Source: Kineosporia aurantiaca JCM 3230
GTDB taxonomy: Bacteria; Actinomycetota; Actinomycetes; Actinomycetales; Kineosporiaceae
DNA length: 64,000 nucleotides
Direction of reading: 5' to 3'
Assembly (NCBI GenBank): GCA_000719025.1
Contig: JODP01000023.1
Span: forward strand, 1 to 64,000
Position 1 is the first letter of the stretch. Each line of letters starts with the position of its first letter. Position numbers and translations under genes: made by a program. This document shows, in pieces, positions 16,107 through 25,360 of the stretch. The notes under the pieces are model-generated. The model did no database searches, had not been told where the DNA came from, and worked only from the letters and a program-made list of their open reading frames with translations.

Positions 16107-16319
16107 TCAGTTTGTGAAGTAGTCGAACTCACCGTTGCGCACGCCGGCCAGGAAGGCAATCCATTCCTGCCGGTCATAGAACTGGTGCCCGGCGTCCGGA
16201 TTCTTGGAATCCCGCACCGCTACCAGCCCTTCAGGAGTTATCGCGGACTCGACGCAACCGTTGATTCCGGAGAACGACGACTTGCGCCATGACAGATCCG
16301 CGAGATCGGGACGAGACAC
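16107..16319 (-). CDS. DUF397 domain protein
   Basis: A 70-residue protein that is one whole DUF397 domain (LSWRKSSFSGINGCVESA, VAVRDSKNPDAG, EWIAFLAGVRNGEFD). It lies about 60 bp after the Scr1-type regulator on the same strand and about 155 bp before a second DUF397 gene. The regulator and this gene probably form one unit, as in described Scr1/Scr2 pairs. The two DUF397 copies share the GxNGC(I/V)E and RDSKNPD segments but are otherwise diverged. Confidence 0.92.
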   Translation of the reverse strand: MSRPDLADLSWRKSSFSGINGCVESAITPEGLVAVRDSKNPDAGHQFYDRQEWIAFLAGVRNGEFDYFTN

Positions 16320-16379
16320 TTTCTGAACTCCTGTCGAGTGGGGCTCACTTTCCGGATAGCAGCCGAAGGGGGGTCTCCG

Positions 16380-17255
16380 TCATCGGAGACCCCGGATCTT
16401 GGCTTCTATGAACTCCTTGGACCGCAATGGATCCAGAGCATGGCTCCAGAAATGACCGAAGATCCGCTCATGGCGCTGCACCAGCGCCTCCTCCTCGAGA
16501 AAGCGCTGCCCCTGTGCGTCGTCCGCGTACACCACGTCCAAGATTTGGGATTGCGGCAGGCGCAGCAGGGTAAAGCCCCCGGTAGCAGTGAAAAGACCTT
16601 CCGAAGCCGGAAGTTTGGCAAAAACGCGCAGATCCATGAACGGCCAATCGGCCGCCGTCAGCAAGTACGACAGCTGTTGCTTCATCACCTCGGGGCTGCC
16701 CACCTCGAGGCTCAGGCACTCTTCCCGCAGGACCACCCGAAAACTGAAATCAGATCTTGCCCGAAGGTTCTCCTGACGAAGGCCCCGGATCTCGATCCTC
16801 CGCTGTACCTGCTCGTCGGTCGGGGGCACGCCGTCGTATTGCTCGATCAGACTGAAAAGATAGTCCCGCCCGTAGTCGGCGGTCTGCAGAATCGCCGGGA
16901 TGCTGATGGGATCGAAGTAATCGATGCCTGTGGCTGTTTCCTCATAGGCGATGTACCGGGCGTAGTCCTCGTCGATCTCGGCGTAGGCGTCGGTCCATCG
17001 CGTCCTTTTTGAGCGCTCGACCAACCCGGCCAGCCGTGCCACCTCGGCCTCGTCCGCCCCGAACGCCCGGGCCAGCTCGCGCACGTCGCGCGCCCGGGGC
17101 ACCCGTTGCCCGGTCTCGATCCGCGAGATCGTGGCCGCCGAGACCTCCAGGACCTCGGCCGCGTCCTCCAGTGTCTTGCCCGCCGCCAACCGCAGCTGCC
17201 GCAGTTTCCCGCTCAGCTCAGCCCGGCTCACGACGGCATTGGGATCGGCGGGCAC
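16380..17255 (-). CDS. XRE-family regulator with DUF5753 (Scr1-like)
   Basis: GTG 17255, with a gtgagg site upstream, gives 291 residues; a TTG at 17279 is an alternative. Residues about 10-70 are an XRE helix-turn-helix (LRQLRLAAGKTLEDAAEVLEVSAATISRIETG). Residues about 100-280 are DUF5753 (YFDPISIPAILQTADYGRDYL, and a FTLLRLPQSQILDVVY segment). Scr1-family proteins regulate secondary metabolism and pair with DUF397 proteins, as seen here with two downstream copies. It reads away from a gene-poor stretch. Confidence 0.93.
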   Translation of the reverse strand: MPADPNAVVSRAELSGKLRQLRLAAGKTLEDAAEVLEVSAATISRIETGQRVPRARDVRELARAFGADEAEVARLAGLVERSKRTRWTDAYAEIDEDYARYIAYEETATGIDYFDPISIPAILQTADYGRDYLFSLIEQYDGVPPTDEQVQRRIEIRGLRQENLRARSDFSFRVVLREECLSLEVGSPEVMKQQLSYLLTAADWPFMDLRVFAKLPASEGLFTATGGFTLLRLPQSQILDVVYADDAQGQRFLEEEALVQRHERIFGHFWSHALDPLRSKEFIEAKIRGLR

Positions 17256-17418
17256 GAGCCTCACTTCCTTCGCGCCCAACTCACCAAGAGTGGGCGATAG
17301 TCACCTTACGTAGGCGCAAGTTGCGTTCTTAATGATTTCATTATGTAAGCATGCTCTGCGCGTCTTGCCCTTAGCAAGCTAGCACTGCACCATGTGAATG
17401 AGGGTGGCAACACGTCCA

Positions 17419-17442
17419 GGGATTTCAACCCGTGACCTTCTG
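17419..17442 (-). other. Possible tRNA 3'-half (T-arm) remnant
   Basis: On the minus strand, cagaaggtcacgggtt then gaaatccc resembles the variable loop and T-arm of actinobacterial tRNAs. The stem pairing beyond ggg/ccc is lost and no anticodon arm is visible. It could be an att-site remnant or chance. Confidence 0.25.
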
Positions 17443-17551
17443 GGACGTGGCCGCCGGGGGAGGTGATGGGGGCCCGAAGCGCCCCGACCACGACTGCCCA
17501 TCACGGGCGAGAGGCCGTCTCGGTCACGCAGCGGCCCGAACGCCTATCTCC

Positions 17552-17612
17552 AGGAGTCCAGCAAAAAGCGCTGAGCCCAGGTGTTGCAGCACCTGAGCCC
17601 AGCTGAACTCCT
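17552..17612. repeat. Nested stem-loop with repeated ctgagcccag
   Basis: Outer arms aggagt (17552-17557) and actcct (17607-17612) enclose an inner hairpin caggtg/cacctg. The decamer ctgagcccag occurs on both sides of the inner loop. It could be a terminator or the leader of the small gene at 17754. Confidence 0.5.
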
Positions 17613-17753
17613 CTAGGGAGCGCGCATGTCCAACTGTACTCCAGTCCGCTGCAGTGAACAGGGGTGGACTTCGTCGAAAGGAACTGATCCTCAACCGGTC
17701 CACCGCTCTGGCAGCCCTTACAGCACTGGCCGCATGGATCAGGGAGGCGCTCG

Positions 17754-17921
17754 ATGAGCGGCGATGCGAACGTCTTCCTGGCCTGCGTCCTGGTGGCCCT
17801 GGTGGTCTGCTCGTTCTGGCGCGAGATCCTGGCGACGCTCTTGGTTCTCGGCATCGCTTCGATCTGCATGGCCATCTTCTACATCGCTCTGGGCGTTCAG
17901 TCGATCGCCCACCCGATCTGA
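17754..17921 (+). CDS. 55-residue membrane protein
   Basis: ATG 17754, with agggagg 7 nt upstream, to TGA 17921 encodes 55 residues. Two hydrophobic helices (NVFLACVLVALVVCSF and ILATLLVLGIASICMAIFYIAL) are joined by a short WRE turn, and the tail is short. The ribosome site and the terminator 14 nt after the stop argue for a real gene. The family was not recognised. Confidence 0.65.
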   Translation: MSGDANVFLACVLVALVVCSFWREILATLLVLGIASICMAIFYIALGVQSIAHPI

Positions 17922-17934
17922 GGCTGGCTTAGAT

Positions 17935-17972
17935 CCTTCGTGGGCGGGCAGCGTGGCCCCCGCCCACGAAGG
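17935..17972. terminator. Strong stem-loop terminator
   Basis: A perfect 14-bp inverted repeat (ccttcgtgggcggg / cccgcccacgaagg) with a 10-nt loop lies directly after the 55-residue membrane protein gene. Confidence 0.85.
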
Positions 17973-17987
17973 TGAACCGCACTTCCT

Positions 17988-18497
17988 GTGCGGATTGCGA
18001 AAGGCACCATCGACGCCCGGATGAGCAGCCTCGGCCTGGTGCTGGCGGTCTCCGGGCTCGGCATTACCCTGGGTGCCCCGGACGAGTCTCTGGAACGCAC
18101 TGCCTCGATCAACTGGCCGGCCCGCCGAACCGGGCATCTGCTGGCCGTGTTTGCCGTCGTCGCCCTCCTGCCCCTGCTGGCTCAGGCCACCGGAACCCGG
18201 TTCGAGCCGATCAGTCTGGTGCTGCGGGACCTCGCCGGGCTGATCGGGATCACGGCCCTGGGGGCGGCCCTGTTCGGCGCGGCCGCCTCATGGGTGCTGC
18301 CACTGATCTGGACACTGGTGGCGATGATGCCGTTGATGGGCGCGGTGCGGCCGGTGGCGCTGCAGCAGATCCTCACCTGGCCGATCCAGCTGGGGGAGGT
18401 GCGGCCCGTGGCCATCGCAGTGGCCGTGATGACGATGGCCGGGGTGGTCCTCTACGGTCGGCGGGGGTGCCCGGCCACCGTCATGCCGGAGTCGTGA
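17988..18497 (+). CDS. Integral membrane protein, possibly 5'-truncated ABC-2-like permease
   Basis: A 169-residue product from GTG 17988, or 158 from ATG 18021, with about four helices. The sequence LGLVLAVSGLGITLGAPDESLERTA, then WPARRTGHLLAVFA and LRDLAGLIGITALGAALFG, resembles the central and C-terminal part of longer actinobacterial ABC-type membrane subunits. Those normally have further N-terminal helices and an adjacent ATPase gene, neither of which is present. A terminator stands only 16 bp upstream and no ribosome site is evident. It is likely a truncated remnant, or else an unusually short orphan. Confidence 0.5.
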   Translation: MRIAKGTIDARMSSLGLVLAVSGLGITLGAPDESLERTASINWPARRTGHLLAVFAVVALLPLLAQATGTRFEPISLVLRDLAGLIGITALGAALFGAAASWVLPLIWTLVAMMPLMGAVRPVALQQILTWPIQLGEVRPVAIAVAVMTMAGVVLYGRRGCPATVMPES

Positions 18498-18633
18498 CCT
18501 TCTGCTCGGCCCCGATGGTCGGGGGTGATACTGCCGGGTCTACGCGGTCGAGCTGGCGGGTGGGACCCGGGGCCACCCCCGGATCCTTTCTGGAGGCGGG
18601 TGGGGAAGCTGGGCTCGCCCCACCCGCCGTCGA

Positions 18634-21276
18634 TCAGTGGATCGTGACCTTGGTACGAGCGGGCAGGTTCCGCGAGGAATCGCCCACCGAAACGGTTCGC
18701 TTCCCGGTGGCGACCTTCCAGGAACCTGACCAGTAGGACAGCTCCCGCTGGTCGACCGTGAGCGTCACGCGGCGGGACTGCCCGGCTTGAAGGGAGACTC
18801 GGTCGAAGGCACTCAGGGCCTTCGACGCGAACTGCACGCCCTTGGGATGGACGGAGGGGGCGCCCAGGTAGACCTGCGCCACAGTGTCCCCGCTCCGGCG
18901 GCCGGTGTTCGTGACCGTGAAGCTCACCTTCAGTTTCCCGCCGGACTGCTTGGCCGCGACCTTTCCGTATCGGAAGCTGCTGTAGGAGAGGCCATAGCCG
19001 AACGGGAACAGCGGCGTCAGGTTCTGCTGGTCGTACCACCGGTAGCCGACGTTCAGGCCCTCGCTGTATCGCGTCTCGCAGTCCGGGACGGCGCCTGGAC
19101 CGGAAGCCGTTGCGGTGCAGGGTGTCGTGGTGCCGGGATCGACGCCCTTGCTGGACCGCTCCGGGTGCTCCGGGTCACTGGCCACACCCTGCGTGGCCTT
19201 GGCCGGCCAGGTGAAGGGCAGGTGTCCGGCGGGATTGGCGGCCCCGGTGAGGAGGTCGGCAAAGGCCCAGCCGCCCTCATCGCCCGGGAACCAGCCCTGA
19301 AGAACAGATTTGACGGACGACAGCCACGGAAGGGCGACCGGGGCGTTGCTCTGCAGGACCACCACCGTGTTGGGATTGACCTTGGCCACGTCGGCGATGA
19401 ACTTGTCCTGGCCCTCCGGCAGGGCGGTGGAGAGATTGCCGCTGTTGGTGGTGTAGGCAAAGACCACGGCGGTCGTGGCCTTCTTGGCCGCCGAGATCGC
19501 TGCGGCCCGGTTGGCCGTCTGCTGGGACGGCGTCACCCAGAACAGATGCACCTGCACGGGCTGACCCGAGACATCCGGGGTCTGGGTGATGCTCAGCGTG
19601 TGCGCTCCGGCCGCCAGGCTGACCTGTGCCCGTTTGTTGTTCAGCCCGTCGGTGGTGGGCAGGACGCCGGTGTCGCCGGCCTTGACGGTGCCGTAGCGGG
19701 GTCCCATCCCGGCGAAGCCGTCACTGGTCACCACGGCCTTGCCGTCGATGGTGACCGTTCCGGTCGTTCCTAGTTCGCCGAAGTTGATCCAGTAGTCGCC
19801 CTTCTCCGGAGCGGTCAGCGTTCCGGTCCAGGTGTGGGTGGAGCCGGCCGGCAGTGCTGTGCCCCGGGCCTTGGTGAAGTTGACCTGCCGGTCGACCGAG
19901 GTCGTGGATCCCGTGGTGCGCAGCAGGCCCGGCTGCCCCTCGTGCGACAGCGCAGAGGCCGGCACCGGGGTGCCGGTGAGGTCGTTGCCCGCCGCATAGG
20001 TGATGTTCGCCGTGGGTACGGCCTTCTTCAGGGTGTCCACGGTGCCGATCCAGCGGTCGGCCCGGCCGGTGGAGCTCTCCCCGCCCCCGCCGGTGGCGAT
20101 GGTCTGCCCGGCGCCCGGCCCAATCAGGGCCAGGTTCCTCAGCGAGGCTGAACTCAGCGGCAGCGTGTTGCCGGTGTTCTTCAGCAAGACCGCCGCGTCG
20201 GTCGCGGTGCGGCGGATCACCGCGGCGTTGCGGGTGATCGACTCGGGGGTCACCGTGTGCTTCTGGTGCCCGTCCAGCAGTCCGAACTGCTCGTACTCGT
20301 AGAGAATGCGGCTGACCGCAGCGTCGATGTCTCTCGTGGTGACCTTCTTGGCGGCCAGCGCCGCCTTGACCTTGACCGGCGTCAGGTACGGGGTGATGCC
20401 ACCGCCGAGACCGGTGCCGGGCATCTCCATGTCCAGGCCGTTGTGCACGTCACTGGTCGCATGCACGGCGCCCCAGTCGGACGTCACGAACCCCTTGAAA
20501 CCCAGTTCGCGCTTGAGGTCACCGTTCAGGGTGTCGGCGTTCCCGCAGGCCGAGGTTCCGTTGACCTTGTTGTAGGAACACATGACGGATGAGACCCCGG
20601 CGTCGACCGCGTCCGCGAAGGGCTTCTCATAGATCTCGTGCAGCGTCTGCTGGTCCACGACCACGTTGCCGCCGGCTCCGTCGTAGGCGATGAAGTGCTT
20701 GACCTGAGCCATCACCCCCTCGTTCTGGATGCCGGTAATCTCGCTGGCGCCGATCGCCCCGGTCAGCAGCGGGTCCTCACCGAAGGTGTTCCAGCCCCGC
20801 CCGGTCGTCGGGTCGCGGTCGATGTTGACGAACGGTTCGAGCACGACGTCCTGGCCCAGGGCCCGGGCGTCGCGGCCGATCGTCGTGCCGTTGGCCTGCG
20901 CCACGCCCGTGTCCCAGGTGGCCGCCACTCCCATGGTGGAGGTCATGCCGCTGGACACGTCCTTGGTGGCTACCCCCGGGGGGCCGTCGGCCAGACGCAG
21001 CGAGGGGATGCCCAGGCGCGGGATGCCGGGAAGGTAGCCCGCCGCATAGGTTTTGGTCTTGGGGTCCTCGTCCGTGCCACTGAGCAGGACCAGTTTCTCG
21101 TCCAGTGTCATCCGTGCCAGCAGAGCGTCCACCCGCTTGCTGTGTACCTGGAGGGTGCTCGGGGGGTCTGGGGGGCCTGCGGCGGCCCTAGCGCCACCGG
21201 CGGCCAGCAGGCCGCCGAAGCTCAGTGTGCAGGTCAGGACCAATGCCGTCGCGGGACGGCGTAAACCACTGCGCAT
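18634..21276 (-). CDS. Secreted glycoside hydrolase family 3 (beta-glucosidase-like)
   Basis: An 880-residue exported enzyme; ATG 21276 with gaggtg upstream is preferred over TTG 21282. A signal peptide (ALVLTCTLSFGGLLAAGGARA) precedes the GH3 N-terminal barrel, with the nucleophile aspartate in GFVTSDWGAVH near residue 266. The GH3 C-terminal domain is interrupted at about 440-600 by a PA14-like sugar-binding insert (THTWTGTLTAPEKGDYWINFGE). A fibronectin III-like domain ends the chain (GDTVAQVYLG). It should cleave terminal beta-linked sugars from plant or fungal oligosaccharides outside the cell. The divergent ROK gene is the likely regulator. Confidence 0.95.
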   Translation of the reverse strand: MRSGLRRPATALVLTCTLSFGGLLAAGGARAAAGPPDPPSTLQVHSKRVDALLARMTLDEKLVLLSGTDEDPKTKTYAAGYLPGIPRLGIPSLRLADGPPGVATKDVSSGMTSTMGVAATWDTGVAQANGTTIGRDARALGQDVVLEPFVNIDRDPTTGRGWNTFGEDPLLTGAIGASEITGIQNEGVMAQVKHFIAYDGAGGNVVVDQQTLHEIYEKPFADAVDAGVSSVMCSYNKVNGTSACGNADTLNGDLKRELGFKGFVTSDWGAVHATSDVHNGLDMEMPGTGLGGGITPYLTPVKVKAALAAKKVTTRDIDAAVSRILYEYEQFGLLDGHQKHTVTPESITRNAAVIRRTATDAAVLLKNTGNTLPLSSASLRNLALIGPGAGQTIATGGGGESSTGRADRWIGTVDTLKKAVPTANITYAAGNDLTGTPVPASALSHEGQPGLLRTTGSTTSVDRQVNFTKARGTALPAGSTHTWTGTLTAPEKGDYWINFGELGTTGTVTIDGKAVVTSDGFAGMGPRYGTVKAGDTGVLPTTDGLNNKRAQVSLAAGAHTLSITQTPDVSGQPVQVHLFWVTPSQQTANRAAAISAAKKATTAVVFAYTTNSGNLSTALPEGQDKFIADVAKVNPNTVVVLQSNAPVALPWLSSVKSVLQGWFPGDEGGWAFADLLTGAANPAGHLPFTWPAKATQGVASDPEHPERSSKGVDPGTTTPCTATASGPGAVPDCETRYSEGLNVGYRWYDQQNLTPLFPFGYGLSYSSFRYGKVAAKQSGGKLKVSFTVTNTGRRSGDTVAQVYLGAPSVHPKGVQFASKALSAFDRVSLQAGQSRRVTLTVDQRELSYWSGSWKVATGKRTVSVGDSSRNLPARTKVTIH

Positions 21277-21318
21277 AGACAAGACACCTCTTCATCGTGG
21301 TGTGAGTCCACCGGCCGC

Positions 21319-21332
21319 TTCGTTATAACGAA
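21319..21332. promoter_or_regulatory. 14-bp perfect palindrome, candidate ROK operator
   Basis: ttcgttataacgaa is self-complementary over 14 bp, lying 43 bp before the GH3 start and 137 bp before the ROK start. It is AT-rich relative to its surroundings, as sugar-repressor operators often are. A weaker related palindrome lies around 21378-21391. Confidence 0.65.
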
Positions 21333-21468
21333 ACCAGCGTGGGGCCAGGAATGTGCGAAAACGTGCCGTGAACTACTCGAAACTTAAGCTTCAGCTGTGT
21401 AAGGGTCAATGAGGGAAAAAGTTACGACAGGATCTCAATAAAACGATGATCGTCAGAAAGAGACGTCC

Positions 21469-22674
21469 ATGACGGGTGATTCGGAAACCACGCGGACCAT
21501 CCTGGCCTTGATCGAAGGCCAGGGAGCCCTGACCCGGCGTCAGTTGTCCGAGCAGATGGGTCTGCCGATCACGACGGTCAACAGCGCCATCACACCGCTG
21601 CTGAGCCGCCACGTGATCCAGGAAAAGGCGCTCGACCGCACCCGGTGGGCCGGGCGGGGACGGCCGCCCCAGGTCCTGACCCGGGTTCGCAAGCGGATGG
21701 TCGTGGTCGTGGTCATGGGTCACCACGACCTTCGGGCCGCTGTGGTCTCCACGGACGGCAGTCTGGCCGCGCACCGGGTCGTCCCGTTCTCACCCTTCGA
21801 ACTCGACGAGATCACCGGGTCCGTGGCCGAACTGGCCGAGGACGTGCTGCGGGCCAGCGGGGCGGCGAGGGGCGACATTGCCGGGACCGTCCTGGCCCTG
21901 CCCCGTCCCTACCGGCCCGGGCAACCGTCGCTGAAGCTGCAGCCCGGCCCGGACCTGGTCGGCTCCACGGCGCCGGCCTGGCTGACCACGGATCCGGCCC
22001 CGTCGCTGGGGGAACGCCTGCGGATGCCGGTGATGGTGGAGAACGACGCCAACCTGGCTGCTCTTGGTGAGGCTACGCACGGCGCCGGCCGCGGCCTGGA
22101 GGACCTGATCTACCTGAAAATCGTTCCTGGTCTGGGCGCCGGCGTCGTCACGAACGGGACGCTGGTGCGCGGAGCGCACGGCTTTGCGGGGGAGATCGCG
22201 CATCTGCAACACGATGAGGCCGGTCCGCCGTGCCGGTGCGGCAACCGGGGCTGTCTCCTGCAGCTGATCAACATGCGGGGCGTCATTGCCCAGCTCAAGT
22301 CCGCCTATCCGGACGCCGGAACGGTGGAGGACATCATCGGCCTGGCTGCCCTCGGCGAGCCTGGCGTCCACCGGTTGTTCGGCGATCTCGGTCACGCCCT
22401 GGGGCCGTTCCTCTCTGTCGCCTGCCTTTTCGTCGATCCGCAGATGATCGTGGTCGACGGCTCGCTGGGATCGGCGGCCCAGCCGTTGATCGATGGACTG
22501 CGCTCGCGGATGTCGCGTTCGATGCCCAGCGGCGCCTACGGGGCCCTGCGCTTTGAGACCGGGCGGCTGGGTGAACAGGCGGAGCTGTTCGGGGCGGCGG
22601 CACTGGCCGTCGGCGCGATTGGCCCTTTTTCACGCCCGGTGACGCGAACCAAGCAGGTGGACCAGGTCACATGA
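21469..22674 (+). CDS. ROK family transcriptional regulator
   Basis: A 401-residue protein. Residues about 8-60 form a winged helix (GQGALTRRQLSEQMGLPITTVNSAITPLL). The ROK/sugar-kinase fold follows, with VENDANLAALGEA, a GLGAGVVTNGTLVRGAHGFAGEIAH segment and the zinc ligand motif CRCGNRGC. The family includes repressors of sugar uptake and glycosidase genes (NagC, XylR types). Divergence from a secreted GH3 enzyme suggests control of that gene with its sugar product as inducer. The usual acidic residue after the GC of the zinc motif is L here. Confidence 0.93.
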   Translation: MTGDSETTRTILALIEGQGALTRRQLSEQMGLPITTVNSAITPLLSRHVIQEKALDRTRWAGRGRPPQVLTRVRKRMVVVVVMGHHDLRAAVVSTDGSLAAHRVVPFSPFELDEITGSVAELAEDVLRASGAARGDIAGTVLALPRPYRPGQPSLKLQPGPDLVGSTAPAWLTTDPAPSLGERLRMPVMVENDANLAALGEATHGAGRGLEDLIYLKIVPGLGAGVVTNGTLVRGAHGFAGEIAHLQHDEAGPPCRCGNRGCLLQLINMRGVIAQLKSAYPDAGTVEDIIGLAALGEPGVHRLFGDLGHALGPFLSVACLFVDPQMIVVDGSLGSAAQPLIDGLRSRMSRSMPSGAYGALRFETGRLGEQAELFGAAALAVGAIGPFSRPVTRTKQVDQVT

Positions 22675-22884
22675 GTGGTGGCGATACCGGCCACCGCCGG
22701 AACCATCGCTGTTGAGGTGGGGATTCATCACCAGGAGCTTCGCGGGCTCGTCTATGACTCGCCCGCACGTTGCGCTGGTGCCGTCCTCCATCGCATCACC
22801 CCGGGCCGAAGAGCGCTTCGGACGCTGGCACCCGGGTTGTGCTTGTTTACGGCGGTACTCATCCGGCGCTCTAGGCTGACCGCC

Positions 22885-24075
22885 GTGCCGGACGAAACCC
22901 CACCCATGCGTCGAAACTTCTGGTCCGGAGCGATCGTGGTGACCTTCGCGGTCACCCTTGCCGTGCTGTTGCATCCACCCAGCCTCCCGGGGTCATGGGG
23001 GTCAGTAGCACCGGTGGGCCTGCTGAACTCGGGCGGGCTGCTGCCGTCGGTGCTCTGGGCTGTGCCGGTGCTCATCGTGGCGCTGGTGGCCGGCCTCGGT
23101 TATGCCCTGATCGCCCCGCGGCCCCCGCGCGCGACGGGCGCCCCCTTTGCCGCTGGGCACGTCATTCTGGGGGCTGCGATCGGCAGCCGACTCGACCTGG
23201 GCTCGATCAGGTCACTGCGGGCCGACTGGTTGGCCGTGTTCGTGTCTTGTTCGGCCATCTTGGTGCTGTGCGTGGCGGCCGGGTACGTGCTCTGCCTGAA
23301 GAACGGGATCTACATCGCCACCGGAGTCTTCGCCATGGTTGGCCGGGCTCCAAGCCTGACGGCTACCGCGCGGACCCTCGGCGCGGACGATCGCGTGGTG
23401 ACGGCCGTGCAGTACCTGCGCGTGCTGATCATCGTCGCCAGCATGCCGTTCGTGATCAACGAGCTGTCTCCGTTCGATACGGGGTCCTCCGGCGCGGGGA
23501 TATTCCTCTTTGTCGATGACGAGCCCCTCCCCACCGAGAGACTGCTCGGGGCATTCCGGGACGCCGGCCCCGGTCTGATTCTGGTCATTCTCGCCTTCCT
23601 CATCGGTGTGCCCCTGGCCCGCCGGGTTGCACTACCCGCCGGCACCCTGATCTTTCCGCTGATCGTCACCGCTCTGCTGACCGGCACCGGCCTCCTCGAC
23701 GCGAGCGTCCCCAACACGCTGGCGAGTGCGGGTTCTGCGCTGATCGGACTGCAGGTCGGTCTGCGCTTGACCCGGGACAGTCTCCGGGCCCTGGGCAGCC
23801 TGCTGCCGTTGGCCATCGTCACGATCGTCGGCTTGGTGGCCGTCAGTGCGGGTCTCGGCCTCGTCCTGGCCCAGGTCACCGGGCACACCCTGATCGACGG
23901 CTACCTGGCCACCAGTCCCGGCGGGTTCTACCCGGTGCTGGCCGCCGCCGTCAGCAGCAACTCGAACGTCACCTTCGTCCTGGCGGTCCAGATCGCACGA
24001 CACATCGTCATTCTGCTCAGTGTCCCCTTTCTGACACAGCTGATTTCCCGCCGCGCGGGTCTGCCGGTCGAGTAG
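22885..24075 (+). CDS. AbrB family membrane permease
   Basis: GTG 22885 gives 396 residues and ATG 22906 gives 389; the longer upstream frame is not protein-like. About ten hydrophobic helices fall in two similar halves, each ending in the family's SPGG(F/V)-type motif (LATSPGGFYPVLAAAVSSNSNVTFVLAVQIARHIVILL in the second). This duplicated architecture defines the AbrB/COG3180 family, named after a regulator but made of membrane proteins linked to tricarboxylate or amine metabolism. The substrate is unknown. In the first half SPGG is replaced by VGRAPSLTATA. Confidence 0.8.
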   Translation: MPDETPPMRRNFWSGAIVVTFAVTLAVLLHPPSLPGSWGSVAPVGLLNSGGLLPSVLWAVPVLIVALVAGLGYALIAPRPPRATGAPFAAGHVILGAAIGSRLDLGSIRSLRADWLAVFVSCSAILVLCVAAGYVLCLKNGIYIATGVFAMVGRAPSLTATARTLGADDRVVTAVQYLRVLIIVASMPFVINELSPFDTGSSGAGIFLFVDDEPLPTERLLGAFRDAGPGLILVILAFLIGVPLARRVALPAGTLIFPLIVTALLTGTGLLDASVPNTLASAGSALIGLQVGLRLTRDSLRALGSLLPLAIVTIVGLVAVSAGLGLVLAQVTGHTLIDGYLATSPGGFYPVLAAAVSSNSNVTFVLAVQIARHIVILLSVPFLTQLISRRAGLPVE

Positions 24076-24190
24076 GGCGTCAGACGTTCGCCGGGGTCCT
24101 TTAGCCGGTAAGTGGTGGTCCTCGCCGAGGTAGACATGGCTGAGAAGCGGACGAGCCCGGGTCAGTACGCCAGGACCCGCGGGTGGCACA

Positions 24191-25096
24191 TCAGATCAAT
24201 TCACCACGACGCATCTGCACCTCCTGATGCAGAGCTTCCCGCACCACCTGGATCTCCGGCCGCTTGAGCGCCTCACGCCGGACCGCCAGGGTCACCAGCA
24301 CCCTGGCGGGCGGCACGTAGGCCGCGACCGGCACCAAGTCAGGCACAGTCCGGGCCACGAAGTTGGCCACCAACCCAATGCCCATCTCCTGCCGGATGGC
24401 CTGCAGCTGCGCAAAGATGTTGGTCGAGCTGAAGGCGACCCTCGCGTCCGGAACGAGCCTGGATAGGTCGATCTCGCGAATCTTCTCCAGGCCTTCGACG
24501 AACGAGATGATGGTGTGTTCCGTCAATTCCTCGATCGAGTCGGGATTTCCATGCTTCGCGAGGTAACTGGCGCTGGCGTAGAAACCATTGTCATATTCGC
24601 ACAGGCGCTCGGTGAACAACCGCGTTGCCGGCGGTGGGGGACCGGGGGTCACCGCTATGTCGAACGCCGCGTCGCGCAGGGTCAGCTCACGCGCGCCGGT
24701 CGCCAACTCGATGCGCAGCCGGGGGTGTTGCAGCTGCACGCGCGCCATGGCCGGTGTGACGATGAGTGCGCCGAAGCCGTCCGCTGCTGTGACCCGGACT
24801 GTTGCGTCGATCGTACGCTGGCGCATCGGGTCGACGGCCTCAGCAGCGAGCTCAACGGCGCGCACCACGTTGCGGGCGTGCTCCATGACCGTCCGTCCGG
24901 GTCCGGTCAGTTCCCATCTCTCGTCGCTGCGGATGAGCAACCTGGTGTTCAGGGCCTGCTCGAGAGCCTGCAGACGCCGTGAGACGGTCGAGTGATCGAC
25001 GCCCAGGAGCTTGGCCGCTGAGGTGAGCCGGCCGGTGTCCACCACTGCGACGAGGTAGCGCAGGTCGTCGGCTCGTACGGATTGTGGGTCGCTCAC
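24191..25096 (-). CDS. LysR family transcriptional regulator
   Basis: A 301-residue protein from GTG 25096. Residues about 8-65 are the LysR helix-turn-helix (DDLRYLVAVVDTGRLTSAAKLLGVDHSTVSRRLQALE). The effector-binding domain follows, with the usual VRVTAADGFGALIV start. The phrase VDHSTVSRRLQALE is typical of the subgroup lacking a long linker. It diverges from the SDR gene at 25361, the most likely target. Confidence 0.93.
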   Translation of the reverse strand: MSDPQSVRADDLRYLVAVVDTGRLTSAAKLLGVDHSTVSRRLQALEQALNTRLLIRSDERWELTGPGRTVMEHARNVVRAVELAAEAVDPMRQRTIDATVRVTAADGFGALIVTPAMARVQLQHPRLRIELATGARELTLRDAAFDIAVTPGPPPPATRLFTERLCEYDNGFYASASYLAKHGNPDSIEELTEHTIISFVEGLEKIREIDLSRLVPDARVAFSSTNIFAQLQAIRQEMGIGLVANFVARTVPDLVPVAAYVPPARVLVTLAVRREALKRPEIQVVREALHQEVQMRRGELI

Positions 25097-25360
25097 GGCT
25101 GCCTTCCCCTCACCAGCGTGGGCAGAAACGCCCACCCGGGTGTGCATCATTGGGCCTTGGCGTCTCCAGAAGATCGCTCTAGCGTCGCTGACAGGTCTTC
25201 CGGACTCGGCCGACGTGGTGGCGACGGTAGCAGTCGGCACCACGCCGTCCTGGTCGGAGCCCACATCTCGCTGCCCGGAAGTGATTTGCGCGCGAGCGCG
25301 AGCGCAGCGCTGCTTGCTTCGGTGCGGCGTCCATCTCCTGTTCAGAAAGTGAGAACCACC

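Larger units (their letters stand above)
17256..17753. other. Gene-poor interval with structured elements
   Basis: No convincing protein gene was seen in these about 500 bp. They hold the Scr1 promoter region, an AT-richer patch around 17320-17350, a possible tRNA-derived fragment at 17419-17442 and a nested stem-loop at 17552-17612. A short ORF at 17626-17757 with an aggggag-like site overlaps the next gene by ATGA but has unconvincing composition. Confidence 0.5.

Noticed and set aside
17626..17757. 43-codon ORF with a ribosome-like site and ATGA overlap with the next gene
   Set aside because: The translated sequence is serine/glycine/threonine-rich without any structure-like pattern, and it lies over a stem-loop region. 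Not enough to call a gene.
22675..22884. 70-codon upstream extension of the AbrB-type permease
   Set aside because: It is not membrane-like, is not preceded by a ribosome site, and would add an atypical N-terminus to the family.
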